A DNA stretch of 64,000 bases, taken from NCBI GenBank assembly GCA_029168955.1, contig JAPDOI010001222.1:124001-188000 (forward strand), in the 5' to 3' direction. Positions within the stretch are counted from its first letter, which is position 1. Each line of letters opens with the position of its first letter. A program made the position numbers and the translations under genes. A model generated the notes under the pieces. The model saw only the letters and a program-made list of their open reading frames with translations, was not told the origin of the DNA and searched no databases. Shown here piece by piece: positions 32,375 to 43,221 of the stretch. The stretch comes from Aplectana chamaeleonis. Taxonomy: Eukaryota > Nematoda > Chromadorea > Rhabditida > Cosmocercidae.

Positions 32375-32595
32375 GGGACCCAAATGGGCGTACGCAGAAC
32401 GCCGTAGAAAGGGGTGTGCGCAAAACGCCGTAGAAAGTGTGCAGGACATCAGTGGGAGTGTGCAGCACCTCATACAAAGTTTGCAGGATATTAGGTGGGA
32501 GTGTGCAGGACGTCATAGAAAGTGTGCAGGACATAAGAGTAGTGTGTGCAGGACACCAGTTGGAGTGCGCAGGACGTCATAGAAGGGGAGGGGGC
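32375..32595 (+). repeat. End of the array: mixed minisatellite units
   Basis: One or two CG-rich units, then TpG-rich units like those of block 2 (GTGTGCAGGACGTCATAGAA, 32500-32590). The two minisatellite variants thus meet at one place. Confidence 0.8.
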
Positions 32596-32683
32596 AGGGA
32601 CATCAGTGTGGGGTTTTACTTTTCATCTAACACCACCAGGCATAAATCATGTTAGGAAAGGAAACCTTTTAGGAAAAATAAAT

Positions 32684-33353
32684 GAAATTCCTGGAAAGTT
32701 TAGGTTCCTGGCAAAAGTGAAGATTTGGCATTGCCATAGAAAATATACTTAGTTAAAAAGGGAAAATAAAGAAAAAATGAAAAAAGGTTTTGAAATATTC
32801 CTGAGAACGATTTGGCGTAGAATAATTCTGTTTTTTTGGGAAATGAAGTGAAATAATTGAGTATGATTTAGCAGTCAAGTTTGAACCAGCTCTTGATAAG
32901 AGTTGTGCAAAACGAGAGAGACCGCCTTTGTCTTGTGCTTATCCGTAGAACATATTAAAGCGAAATCAACGCGTTGATTTTTTGCTTCACCATTACATAC
33001 GTGAAGACCGCCGCATTACAGCTCCTGAAAAAGTTTTGATGGATTCCGCATTTCTACGCGTGGATTTCTGCTTTGATATGTTCTACGGATATAGCACAGA
33101 CAAGGCAATCTCTCGTTTTGCATACAACTCATATCAATAGCTGGTTCAAACTCGACCTGCCAAATCATACTTTCAACTATTTCACTTCATTTCCCGAAAA
33201 ACAAATTATTCTACGCCAAATCGTTCTCAGGTGAGACATTTTCAAAACCTTTTTTTCATTTTTTCTTCATTTTCCCTTTTTAACTGAGTATATTTCTATG
33301 GCCATGCCAAATCTTTCACTTTTAAGCCAGAACCTAAACTTTCAGGAATCTCT
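32684..33353. mobile_element. Foldback element 2 (about 670 bp)
   Basis: Nearly the whole element is an inverted repeat about a centre near 33020. The ends are GAAATTCCTGGAAAGTTTAG and GAGATTCCTGAAAGTTTAGG when read inwards. The layout and ends match foldbacks 1 and 3. It lies between the end of the minisatellite array and a PLE. Confidence 0.85.
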
Positions 33354-33360
33354 TTCTTTC

Positions 33361-34400
33361 TGCGGTGGGCCATCGGATAAAAATAAACTTGCTGCTAGTG
33401 AAGCTGCTTTCTCTCCCTCCTTTAAGTCACGTCGCGCGGCACACCTTATCAACACGAATGATTTACTTATAACGACGCTAGAATTCATGCCAAATTCCAC
33501 AACATCATGCTTGTTTTGCGTGAGTTTTGGATGTGGTGTCGATATAATACGAATGTCAAACACGGCTGATGCAGATTGATGCTCTACTGTCTCTTTGGAG
33601 TGAGCACAGAAGGGAAATCTACACTCTTGGATTGGTAGAAGGCGAGCTACGTAGTCTGCTAGAGGCAACGGTGGCATGTAATATATTCCAGTTTGACAAA
33701 CGTTTTTACCTTCAACACCGCGGGCTACAAGCATGCCATGCCGATCATTTTTTCCGCAGGGCTACCGTAACCCTTCTTTAAAATTTTTCCAAGTGTCAGC
33801 ACATCTTAATAGCCAACAAACATGTTCGCACAATTTCGACCTCCTCAGCCACTCCCCAGTGGCTTCTCGAGGACAGCGGTGAGTGAATGAATGCATACCG
33901 CTCTTCCGCTCTTTTATACCCCGCATGTTATGAGCGTGTGTTTACATTCGTTATCATGTTTTGTTCAAGAATGGTTACGGTAGCCCTGCGGAAAAAGTGG
34001 TCGGCATGGGCGTGCTTTTCCGCGGGCTCGCTAACTATGTGTTTGAGGATTGCACCCTTACTAGCAATCATCCACCTCGACCGCATTGAACGAAGATCAC
34101 TGACAACTGGAATAGCGTTCCATAAGCGGTACATCGACGATGTTTTTGTTATTCGCCACTCGCAATCAGATTTAGATGAGACTTTCGACTACTTGAATTC
34201 ACGTGACCCGGATATTAGGTTCACAGTGGAAAGACCGAATGAGGAGGGTTTCGTTCCATTCCTCAACACCAAAATCAAACTGCATGAGGGAACCAAGGAG
34301 CTTTTGTGGTACAAAAAAGGAAACATCAAAAAATGTATTGCTGCACTCTAGAAGTTGCCATCCTTGTACATGAAGGTGAACGTAGTTCGTAACCTCATAT
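33361..34400 (+). pseudogene. PLE reverse transcriptase, split by a MITE
   Basis: In order: CGGPSDK; AAHLINTNDLL; a damaged first catalytic block (FGCGVDI where PLEs have a DVxSLYT-like motif); SLWSEHRREIYTLGLVEGEL; CNIFQFDKRFYLQHRGL; the MITE; IAPLLAIIHLDRIERRSL; and KRYIDDVFVI, the YxDD catalytic motif, followed by the thumb (IRFTVERPNEEGFVPFLNTK) and KLPSLYMKVNVVRNLIL. At least three frameshifts and a stop in the thumb break the chain. RT of this type primes on nicked DNA or telomere ends. Confidence 0.85.
33727..34019. mobile_element. MULE-like MITE, copy 4 (293 bp), inside PLE RT
   Basis: Target duplication CCGCGGGCT at 33718-33726 and 34020-34028, exact nine bases. Ends ACAAGCATGCCATGCCGATC and complement. 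Removing the insert restores the RT sequence QHRGLA, which proves it is an insertion. Confidence 0.9.
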
Positions 34401-34639
34401 TGACAAAGGAGGAAGGTTTGGTACACGAGTAGGTCAGGAGGAGGTGGATTCGAAGATAGATTGCATTTTAAGCGAAAATGGGTGAAGCAACGCAACACTA
34501 CCACGATTCATGGAGGGCCTACACCACAGCAGATGGTATACCCATGATAATGCCGTACGTCAATGAAAACGTCGCACAAAAGGTAGAACAGTAAGTTGTG
34601 AAATCCTCATCGCTCTCTGTGCGGTTAATATTCCGGCCA

Positions 34640-35043
34640 CCCCAAATCTGAAAACCTGCTGACCTTCTCAAGACCCTACGAGGGAACGACATGCGGAAGG
34701 CAAGGTTGTTTGTACTGCAGTGATACCAAGATATGTCAGTTGAGTGGGGTTGTTTACCCTTTTTCTTAGTATGCGAAGGTTGTGGAGAAAAGTACGTCGG
34801 GGAAACAAAGAGGCCGCTCTTTAAAGCGTTTGGACGAACATAGAAGGGCTTCACAAAATCCGGCATCTTATCCTATTAACAGCTTCTCTAAACGCATTCC
34901 CTAGGTTCACTGCTACAATACTTCACCGGTCAGTGGAAAATCCTGTTGAGAGAAAAATCTTAGAAGCGATGGAGATAAGGCGGCTATCACCTGAAATAAA
35001 CAACAGAGACAAGTTGCATGACGTGCTCCGACTCATTGCATGA
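34640..35043 (+). pseudogene. PLE family A zinc-linker and GIY-YIG nuclease
   Basis: Frames give LLKTLREGTTCGRQGCLYCS, the Cys cluster; CQLSGVVYPFF; then CEGCGEKYVGETKRPLFK, which contains the Y-V-G strand of the nuclease; RRASQNPASYP; RFTATILHRSVENPVERKIL; and LSPEINNRDKLHDVLRLIA before TGA 35041-35043. A frameshift within the RPLFKAF/R-LDEH region separates the two halves. The key nuclease residues are visible but not in one frame. Confidence 0.8.
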
Positions 35044-35244
35044 TTACGGTAGTTATTCACGATGACTGTAATGTAATTGTTTAATAGGAGCACCACTGTG
35101 GGTGCGCTGTTATTTAAGGGCAGAAATATGGTGATATTGCACAGTTGTCGGTTCTGTTGGTTTGGGCTGGTTAGCACACCATTTCAGGCTAGTTTGCCTA
35201 CTACGGCACAACGCCACTATCGCTTGATCTATACTCGATATATG

Positions 35245-35283
35245 AAGGTCTGACGAAGGCGCTAAGCGCAGAAAGCTCACCTT
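35245..35283 (+). ncRNA. Hammerhead-ribozyme-like motif, best-preserved copy
   Basis: AAGGT - CTGACGA - A GGCGC TAA GCGC A - GAAA - GCTC - ACCTT. Stem I (AAGGT/ACCTT) is perfect over five pairs. Both core boxes, CTGACGA and GAAA, are intact. Cleavage would follow the UC before ACCTT. Stem III would be a single A-U pair around two bases, and stem II is offset by unpaired A/G. The motif is in the 3' non-coding part of the PLE, where minimal type I hammerheads are known in other animals. Confidence 0.55.
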
Positions 35284-35399
35284 GAAGAAAAAAGTCCTGG
35301 CTGAAAGAGAGTTTTCTTTTTACCACAGGTTTTTGGAAACTTTCGAAAAAAGTCAGATTTCTAAACTTTTTGCAGCCTCTTGCCATAAACATTTGAACC

Positions 35400-36946
35400 C
35401 AGTCTTTGCAAAGGCTTGAGAAAATTAAAAACGCTCCTTGAGTCCCCGATGATGGAAGAAAAAATGATGACAATCGCTCCGCGACCAGCGCGTCGCGTTG
35501 CACTGCACCGCGACAGTCGCGGAGGGATTATAATTTGAGCGTCACATTCGATGTATCGCGCCTTTTCACTGTGAACACCTCGCGACGACGCGACGCGACG
35601 TCGCTTGATCGATACGTAGGCTAATCATAACGTCGCGTCGCGCAGCGAATGAAGTCTAGACGCCGCCATAGGGAGGCTTTGGGCGCGGTCTAAACCTGAC
35701 GCGGCGTCTGCCGCGAAGGCTTCGCGGAACTGTTCCGATGTCGCTAGGGTAGTTTTTGTTTACTAATACACTCAGCTTCATTCATTCGACATCACATTTC
35801 GCTAGAAGTAGCCTTCACTGCTCCGATATGCTTCAACAGTTCAGGAAATGCCTGTAAACATCTTCTAAAGAATAATATGCTCAGAGAGCTGTGAAGTGAA
35901 CTTAGGGTTTGCGTTCAGTAAAGTGATTATCTTCTCGAAATGTAAATTGCGAAACACCGAAAATAGCGGACGGTTCCCCTAGTCGCATCAGTCACGACTG
36001 TCACACGTTGGAACAAAGAACTAGAACCAAAAACCGAAAAACCAAAATTGGAAAAAAAGGCAGAAGGTTTTCAGAAGATCGCATTCATGCATTCGTAAGA
36101 TCGCATTCGCATTCATTCATTTCTCAATCATAAAAAAAGGCATCAATCGATCGACGGCAGCATTCCACGCCGGAGATGGAAATTGTTGATACCCTTTTCC
36201 GTAGCTGCTCACTGACGGCGTCGCTCAGGGAAGCGCTGCTCAACCAGCGGCAAAAACACTGCGAGGTACCCGCGTCGCTGTCGAGCGACAGATGACGACC
36301 TCGTCCGCTGCTTGACGTTCCCTATTCTTCATCATTTCCGTGCCGCTGCCAGACTCACCGCGGTGCTACTCTGCAGCCCGCTTTATGGTTTGGGTGAAGG
36401 AAAGGAGCTGCACTCACGGCAAACACGTCATGACCTGTCCACCAGCAATAAGCGTGATGAAACACATATAGATGAACGGTCGCTGTTAGGAGGCCCCGGG
36501 AAATAGCCGCCAAATAATGCTCTCCAAGTGGTGTATATGTGCACGACGCATTACTGGATCATGAATTGGATGTCAACACCGCCGTCGGTTCAACTACTCA
36601 TTTTTGCGGTGTTTGGACCGTGCCTAGCACCAGGAGGCCCCGCCCAGCCGCTGGAGGTCCAGGTGGCTGCTCGGCGAGCCGGTGAAGACGGCGTCGCGTG
36701 TCGGTGTGCCCTGTGCACATCTTGATTATTTCTCGATTATTGCTCGGCTACTTCTAGGCTATTTCGTAAACAACATGACCTCAGCCGCATAATTTCCGGG
36801 AAACAACCATGAAGTATCCGAGAGATAGCGCATCAGCAACCCCCGTGAAGCCTGGTGGGCTATTCCTTGGCTAAAACTCTCAGGGTAAGTGTCTTTAATG
36901 ATGACCTACCCGTCATTGACGTATCATTGCTGCTATCAACGTCTTA
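35400..36946. other. No gene recognised
   Basis: It includes a CGACGCG-rich tract (35470-35740). Several short open frames at 36.3-36.7 kb have no recognisable domain or splice pattern. Confidence 0.4.
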
Positions 36947-37390
36947 GGCAGCGTCCATACGTGGCGAGAGCGGGCGTTCCCGCTGTTGTGCGCCTCTCGA
37001 CGCTCCTCAACGGCGGAACAGTCCGTGCCCGCCAATCAACACAGGCAAACACCCCTTACCTCGTGTTGATTCGATTGAAAACGCTTGACCTGGTGATCAA
37101 TCGCTCGAGTCGGCGCAACGGCTGATAATTTCCCATGGTTTTCGACTTCCGTGGTGGGATTATAGAAAACAATGGCAGTAGTTTTGCAACAGGTTTGATG
37201 CCACCTGCTTTAGTGAGAGAGCAGTAAGCCTGAAACTTGTTGCTTGCATCGTGGTGCTGGCGTAAGCGCGCGAGAGCGAGCGGGCGAGGGCGCGCGAAGA
37301 GGAGCGCCTGTGAGCGGCTAGTAAATCGCGTGCCCACGATGACCATCGATATTGCGTCATCGCACGCTCTCGTCACGTATGGACGGAGCC
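36947..37390. mobile_element. AAGGCAG-type MITE (M1), GGCAGCGTCCATACGTG ends
   Basis: Left end GGCAGCGTCCATACGTGGCG, right end its complement with few changes (GGCTCCGTCCATACGTGACG reading inwards), flanked by TA on both sides. 444 bp, no transposase. Ends resemble those of the elements at 49084 and 50329 (GGCAGCGT). Confidence 0.65.
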
Positions 37391-38075
37391 CTACTGGTCA
37401 TTTGTGCGGTCTCGTAGATATTTTATTACAGGCACATATAGTAAGGTCGTTCAGAATAACATTTTTCATTTGAAAAAAAGTTAAACGCAATCAATATTTT
37501 TTCTGGGAGTTCTTCTGTTTCTGTTTTCTAGCCGTTTTGGCCTTTCGGTTTTCTGATTTCTGACAGACTCGATTTTCTGTTTTCTGAGAATTTTTTGGAA
37601 CCCAATAGGGACACGTGAGCTCGAATGGCACGCCACCGAGAATAGATTTGCGTTTTCTTGTTCATAGCGAAGCTATCAATAAAGTGAACACTGTACCAGA
37701 GTTTCCGCTCGTGGAACTCTTTCTATCATGAGAAACAACTGCCTGAAGTCACGGGATGGTCAAGCGGGAATACTATTTTGCCACCACTGTTCGGGTGCTT
37801 AAGAGTGTTTCTTTGAACGCGAATCGGAAACCTGCTATCTGTTAACAAATTTTTTTCGTAATTATGGTTTGGTTATGGTGTGTAAAGAAGTTTAAATTGA
37901 AGGAAATCCATGTTTCGGGGTCATGATAGGTAGAGTCATGATAGCAAGTTTCCAGGTGAAGAGAATGTGGTTCCAACTCTGGCTTCCTGCTGATAAAGCT
38001 TAGAAATGGCTGTATAAGAAAAAGGAATTTATAGTGCGCTCGAATAATTGTTTCTGCTACGATTTTTTCTTATTA
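37391..38075. other. No gene recognised
   Basis: AT-rich sequence without open frames or repeats that I can support. Confidence 0.4.
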
Positions 38076-38673
38076 GAGGCAGTGTTCACGATGAATTTCA
38101 CTTCCGATATCTCCACGGTTTACGAAAGGTCTGGTGCCCTATATAGCAAGGCATGCTTTTAAAAGGACACGAAAGACGGGTTTTTGAGCCAAAATTGGTC
38201 CCTCTCTGGTTTAGCGTTGATTTCGGAGCGTGATGAGTTGACCGCCAGAAGGATGATATGGTCGATCACTGGTCGAGAGAGCGCCACGTCGATCACATGT
38301 GGCACGCACGCAAGCGAGAAGGGAATTATCCTATCACTACTTCCTCGCTTGCGTGCGTGCCCCATGTGTACGACGCGGCGATCTCTCGAGCAGTGATCGA
38401 CGATACCTATCAGTGCAATGAAGCGATCAGCTCACTTATCAGCACTTCCTTGACTTGATCATTTCTGTAATCTGAGTCTTCATTCGTTCTTTTTGAGGGG
38501 AGGATCTGGGGCACGAGGCGTGTCTGGGGCACCAAAACGCTTGTTTGCAGCCGTTATTTTGCTGCTCCTGGCTCGTTTTCTACCGTTCTTTCGACACTGG
38601 GAGCCTAGGATCCTTCTCGCCTATAATTTCACTGTGGAAAGTCAACGAGGATGATCATCGTGAACGCTGCCCT
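38076..38673. mobile_element. AAGGCAG-type MITE (M2) with internal foldback
   Basis: Ends GAGGCAGTGTTCACGATGA and complement (ATCATCGTGAACGCTGCCCT), flanked by TA. Inside, 38226-38311 and 38337-38437 form a diverged inverted repeat centred on GCACGCACGCAAGCGAG, probably a second MITE nested within. Confidence 0.75.
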
Positions 38674-39486
38674 TAAGCCCCAGTTCATTTTACAAAAGTT
38701 TGAACATTGTGCTATAATGGAGCTGCTGACGGACCACGACTTCCGCAGTCAGGTCTAGGATAGGGCAATACATTGAACATGAGAAAGTTTGGAAATTCAT
38801 CCTTGTGACAGAGAACTCAATTTTTGAAGAGCGTGCCCCACCGGTTGGACGCGTGATCGTGAATGTGTTGACCTCTTTGTACTCTTAACTTTCAAAGGAA
38901 GTTGTGGCGCAAAAACTTCCTTTGGTAAGGGTTTTTATAGGTGTATAGAAACCGGAAACTTTCTTGTAAAATGAAGCGAGAAGTTTGCAGTCCTCGGCAA
39001 ACTAATTTACTCGACTCGCAGCTGTTCCCCATGTCCTCCAACCAGAGAATCGCTACACCAATATGTGAATCGCAATTTATTGTTTGATAGTGATTTGCCG
39101 CACGTCTTTCTGCGCGTCACAGAATCAAATAGTGTGCTCGCTTCCACGTAGGACTGAATTGGAGCGGCTTGATCCTAAGTTTCGGCACCTGGTTGAAGAT
39201 TCTTATGAACAACGACAGCCGACGTTTATCTCAGGTTAGATAGCTATCACACCTAGCTCCATAAAAACTTGGTGTAATAAAATAGATTGTATCATACCTG
39301 AGAATTAGTTCTGAATGCCGTTTTCAACTATCTGAAAGAGCTTATTCTCTAATTCGGGTCCAGAACTAACTTTTTCGTGTGTTGCTGCAACGCAAAGAAC
39401 CCTGCTAACAATTTCGAAAAATACTTGTAAACTTTTCGTAACAATACTGAACTTGAATAATTTTTAAAAGGCCCCACCTAGCATAC
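38674..39486. other. No gene recognised
   Basis: Unassigned AT-rich sequence. Confidence 0.4.
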
Positions 39487-39683
39487 TGTCGTTCTCTGGG
39501 CCGATTTCCGGTCCGCAGCTGCGGACTACGCCTGCCGCATTATGCAACACGTGTTAATCGTGCTGGGACCACTTGGTCCCGGCACGATTCACCGTTCTCC
39601 CAGCACGATTATCACGTATCGCATGATGCGACAGCCGTAGTCCACGATCGCGGACCGGAACTGGTTCAGAGAACGACAATTGC
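39487..39683. repeat. Foldback MITE, about 195 bp
   Basis: Arms 39487-39581 and 39590-39683 are reverse complements with some changes. The outer end is TGTCGTTCTCTG, with a GCACGATT..GTGCTGGGA centre. No target duplication could be fixed. Confidence 0.7.
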
Positions 39684-39734
39684 TCCGGCTTGAAGCTGCG
39701 TCCACGAAATTTTGGGTATGTCTTCAGATACGGA

Positions 39735-40060
39735 CAGTCATATCCTGCTCAAAGCGGAATTTGTGAAGCTGGAGTCCTTCCAATTGCGTTGTTTCCGATG
39801 AATTCTTGGTATAACGCTTCTTCATCGAATCCGTAATTTAGCTATCAAGAAGACCCGTGATCACCAGCTGACTGTTGAGAATCAGGTTTCAAGCGAGAAG
39901 GTTGCTATGGTTCCGGCACGTATGCAAGATAGACGCGAGCTTTCCCTGTACTACACGCATGGAGGAAACCACCAGCGCTGTGGAAGATTCAGCAAACGTC
40001 AGGGTCAGGCAGACCGCTGTCCAGGACCTCGACGAAGCTACGTCCCACTCCTTGGAGATC
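39735..40060 (+). pseudogene. C-terminal fragment of a LINE reverse transcriptase
   Basis: The plus-strand frames read KLESFQLRCFR, ILGITLLHRIRNLAIKK, then after a frameshift near 39880 RLLWFRHVCKID. This is the familiar end of non-LTR retrotransposon ORF2 (FQLRCLR..ILGI.W.DRIRN..RRLRWFGHV). Catalytic parts are missing. It is unrelated in sequence to the RTE copy at 45-48 kb. Confidence 0.65.
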
Positions 40061-40974
40061 AGAATTTTTGAAAAACGTTCACAACTTATACGTCCCCTCA
40101 GGTTCTGAAAAAAATTTGCACAGTTTTTGTGGTCAAAATCTTCAAAAAAATATGTTTTAACATAAATTTTTAAAAGTAATTACTGCACTATCTATCCGAC
40201 TGATTAAGCTCGGTTAGTGTAGTTTTGACTTGTCCTTGAGCAATAACATCTGTATTGAGGATCAAAATTGAAAGAAGTGATCAAAATTGTGACACAGATC
40301 GCCTCACAATCTCATGATGGCGTGACGATGAAGAAAAATGTGGGCAAATCAAAGCAGAAATCAAAAAACGCTGGATACTTGTTCATTGCTTGCGTTAAGT
40401 GATTATGCAGTAAGCTAACAAAAATCAGTAATGATTTAAAAATGACGCAATAGTCGAGCTTGAGCTGATAGGAAACCTTTGTAGTGGAGAAAATTACGGT
40501 GAGCATGTGGAACGCTTCCTAACATTTAATGGAGTTCAACCTCGGAATGGGCAGAACTCTTGCGTATGCCGAGCATTATTCGGAAACACGTTTTGGACTC
40601 TCGATAACAGCTCATTAATCATTGAGCTTCACGACACCTGGGTGCAAACCTAGTTGGATAGGGTCACTCAGGATACGAGGGAAGAATGAATGATACGCTG
40701 TCGAAAATCAACGCATTTTGATGGAGTTTCTGTGAGAACAATGACTGATAGCACTATCAAATAGCAGATACCGGCAGAAGTTTAAATTTTGTCGGGTAAG
40801 AAACCTCTAAGTAGGTTTACATCGAAATATCCGGGTGGGTGGAACCCTTTCGTAGATGAGTAAACCGTCAAAGGTCTCTGGAATTCGCTGAGTACCACTC
40901 TCGCATCAAGACAGGATCACCGGCCGGGCTACGAGAGTGGTATTGAAAAAAGGGTGGAGTTCTCGCAGCATATC
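40061..40974. other. No gene recognised
   Basis: AT-rich unassigned sequence. Confidence 0.4.
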
Positions 40975-41305
40975 CGGCCCTGAGCGCCCTATATGCTGCC
41001 GATATGGATTCGTTGCTAGCAGCAATGTAGCAGCATATTTCGTCGAGTCTCATCTCCTCCTTAACGGCATATGCTGCTTTGAGCGCAGCATATGCTGCGG
41101 CAATGAATTCTTGACCATCAGGCGCACGACAGCATAATCTGCGGGTTCTCGCCGCATATGCTGCTGCCATGGAATCTTGGCCTTCAGGCTCAAGACAGCA
41201 TATGCTGCGTATACCATCAGCTTATGCTGCTGCAATGAATTTTCGGCTTTCAAACGAAAGACAGCATATGCTGCGAACCCTCGCACATATGCTGCCGCAT
41301 TGTTA
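40975..41305. repeat. 66-bp tandem repeat built on GCAGCATATGCTGC
   Basis: The 14-bp perfect palindrome GCAGCATATGCTGC, or a near version, recurs at about 41085, 41151, 41217 and 41283, spaced 65-66 bp. Between them are conserved GCAATGAATTCTTG and TCAGGC parts. Earlier, more diverged units reach back to about 40975. Non-coding. Confidence 0.85.
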
Positions 41306-41780
41306 ACAACGAATTCCTAGAATCCAAGGGTCGGACGCACCAACGCTCCGGGTTTGGGCAGGGTAGCCGGCGTCTTAGAAAATCTCTGTACATCACAAAA
41401 TCAATTCCTTGGCTTCCCCAGCCGCCCCAGCTAGGATGTTGGGCCCCTGGGGAAGCGAAAATTCGATTCCCAACTAGTATTGTTCAAACAGAAAAGGTGC
41501 GAGCGCGGGTGGGAGAGGGGGAGTCACCGGCGGTGACAGACGCGGTTTGGCATTGGAGCGCGATATTTTTTCACGGCTCGGCGCAGTGGCAAATTAAACT
41601 CCTGCTCTGGAATGATCTAAACTGAGAATTTTCCGATCGTGGTAGTTAGTCGGCCAAGGTTAAAAACTTCACCTTCAGGATCTTAGGATTGCCTTTTTGA
41701 AGAAAAACTTACCGTTGTCCATTTTTTGGCCGGAGGTGCCGTTTTGGACAACGGTTATGGACAACATTAGAACGTGTTCA
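41306..41780. other. No gene recognised
   Basis: Unassigned sequence with short GC-rich patches. Confidence 0.4.
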
Positions 41781-42331
41781 AAGGCAGTGGTCGCGATCAG
41801 ATATGCTTGTCGTCTTTTTCTCTCTAAACCCTTTTCTGGGTCTGGGGTAGTAGGACCTATAAGGAAAAATCGCGAAAAAACCACTGTTTTGGGCGAAATT
41901 TGAAGCCTGAACCTTCTTGTCTTTTGATGGGGGACGAGCCCACTCCACATCATCGGCGTCTATGACCTCTTATATCAAGAACACCAGCTGGCATGAAATT
42001 GAATTTCAATCAATGAACTTTCAAGTTTATGTACATATCTGGCCAAAAACATTGACTGGAGCGCTTTCTTATATTGCTCAACTTATTTTATGAGATATAA
42101 TTGTATTTATTTCTTCCTCTGATTGTCGATGATTTTTGACTGCTCGGCATGAGGCTGCAATCTCTTTGTGCGGCGCTGTGCACGTGTGCACGAACTGGCT
42201 TCTTTGGGCCCTAGGAACTCTAACTCTAGCCCGTTTTTCACCGCGCTACCCTAATAGTTTTTCAGCTGTTTTTGATCTAAGCTGCTTTCTGTAGTTTTTT
42301 CGATAACGTTCTCCATCGTGACCACTGTCTT
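41781..42331. mobile_element. AAGGCAG-type MITE (M4), first of a chain of three
   Basis: Ends AAGGCAGTGGTCGCGATCAG and complement ..CATCGTGACCACTGTCTT, flanked by CA on both sides (41779-41780 and 42332-42333). A full sister copy, about 80-85% similar by eye, is at 62446-63029. Confidence 0.8.
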
Positions 42332-42333
42332 CA

Positions 42334-42818
42334 AAGGCAGTGTTCACGATGATTTTCGTCCCCGAGTTTTTGACACGAAACAATGCGATGGCATCCAAGT
42401 GTTACCAAAATTACGAAGAAACGGCGAGGAACGCATTAAAACATCGTATTTCGGTGACATTATTCTATAACATGGACTAGTTGTCTGGTAGGATGAACAT
42501 GTCCATTGTGGTTGTTACCGGTGGAATTTTGGGTCAATCGAAAGTAGAAGAATATTTCATGCAGAGCAAGACTAGTTGGGGCCCTATGGAAAGAACGGAG
42601 CACTAGAGAGAAGGGAATTGCAAAGGACGGGTCCGTAAAAGTTTTCATTGTCACAACAAAAAGTTCCTGTGATACTTTAAAGGCGGGGTGATACTTACGG
42701 ATTTCGTGTACTTCTGGGGCGGTTTTCTCAATTTCTGCGTCGCTTTAGTTCTACCCGGGGTCACTTAATCAACATAGCGAATAATCTCAAAATTGAAGAT
42801 TATCGTGAACATTGCCTT
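42334..42818. mobile_element. AAGGCAG-type MITE (M5), second of the chain
   Basis: Starts two bases after M4: AAGGCAGTGTTCACGATGA, ends ..TATCGTGAACATTGCCTT. The flanking dinucleotides are CA and TA. Interior sequence differs from M4. Confidence 0.75.
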
Positions 42819-42820
42819 TA

Positions 42821-43221
42821 AAGGCAAGGTCCGGTCAAATTTTGACACTACCGAAATTTGGGTTAAATAGATTGGGCTGGCCTAGGTGGGCATCGTCTGA
42901 ACATTTCACGAACTCTGAGTCCTTAGTTCTGAAAAAAACAGCCTCAAAGTCAGGGATTACGGTATTCACAGCCTGATAATCATGGCTGGAATGACCAATA
43001 ATTACACAGCACTTTTGAAGAATGCGTGGACAACCGCTAAAATATGGACGATGGCCAAACTTTTCTGACTTTTCTGAATCATCGGCTAACGGAAAAGGCT
43101 GGGATAACTTGAAGAGGACCGGTTTTTACGCAGTTTTCGCATGCTCCTTGGGACTACCTGTAGCAAGAGCACCGATTTAGCGGGAAATCTCGAAATCGAA
43201 ATTCTGCCCAGACCCTGCCTT
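42821..43221. mobile_element. AAGGCAG-type MITE (M6), third of the chain
   Basis: Starts two bases after M5: AAGGCAAGGTCCGGTCAAAT, ends ..CAGACCCTGCCTT, flanked by TA on both sides. Only about the outer 12 bases are well matched. Confidence 0.65.

Larger units (their letters stand above)
33361..35399 (+). mobile_element. Penelope-like element, family A, RT plus nuclease, with a MITE inside
   Basis: Plus strand: RT from CGGPSDK (33361), interrupted at 33727-34019 by a MULE-like MITE, continuing to about 34400; Cys-rich linker and GIY-YIG nuclease to TGA 35041; 3' region with hammerhead-like motif to about 35399. It is the most complete PLE of the window but has several frameshifts and lacks the N-terminal part found in the copy at 16.9-18.1 kb. 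Confidence 0.85.

Noticed and set aside
33342..33734. 130-codon minus-strand frame
   Set aside because: It is the shadow of the PLE reverse transcriptase, whose true reading (CGGPSDK.., AAHLINTNDLL, QFDKRFYLQHRGL) is on the plus strand.
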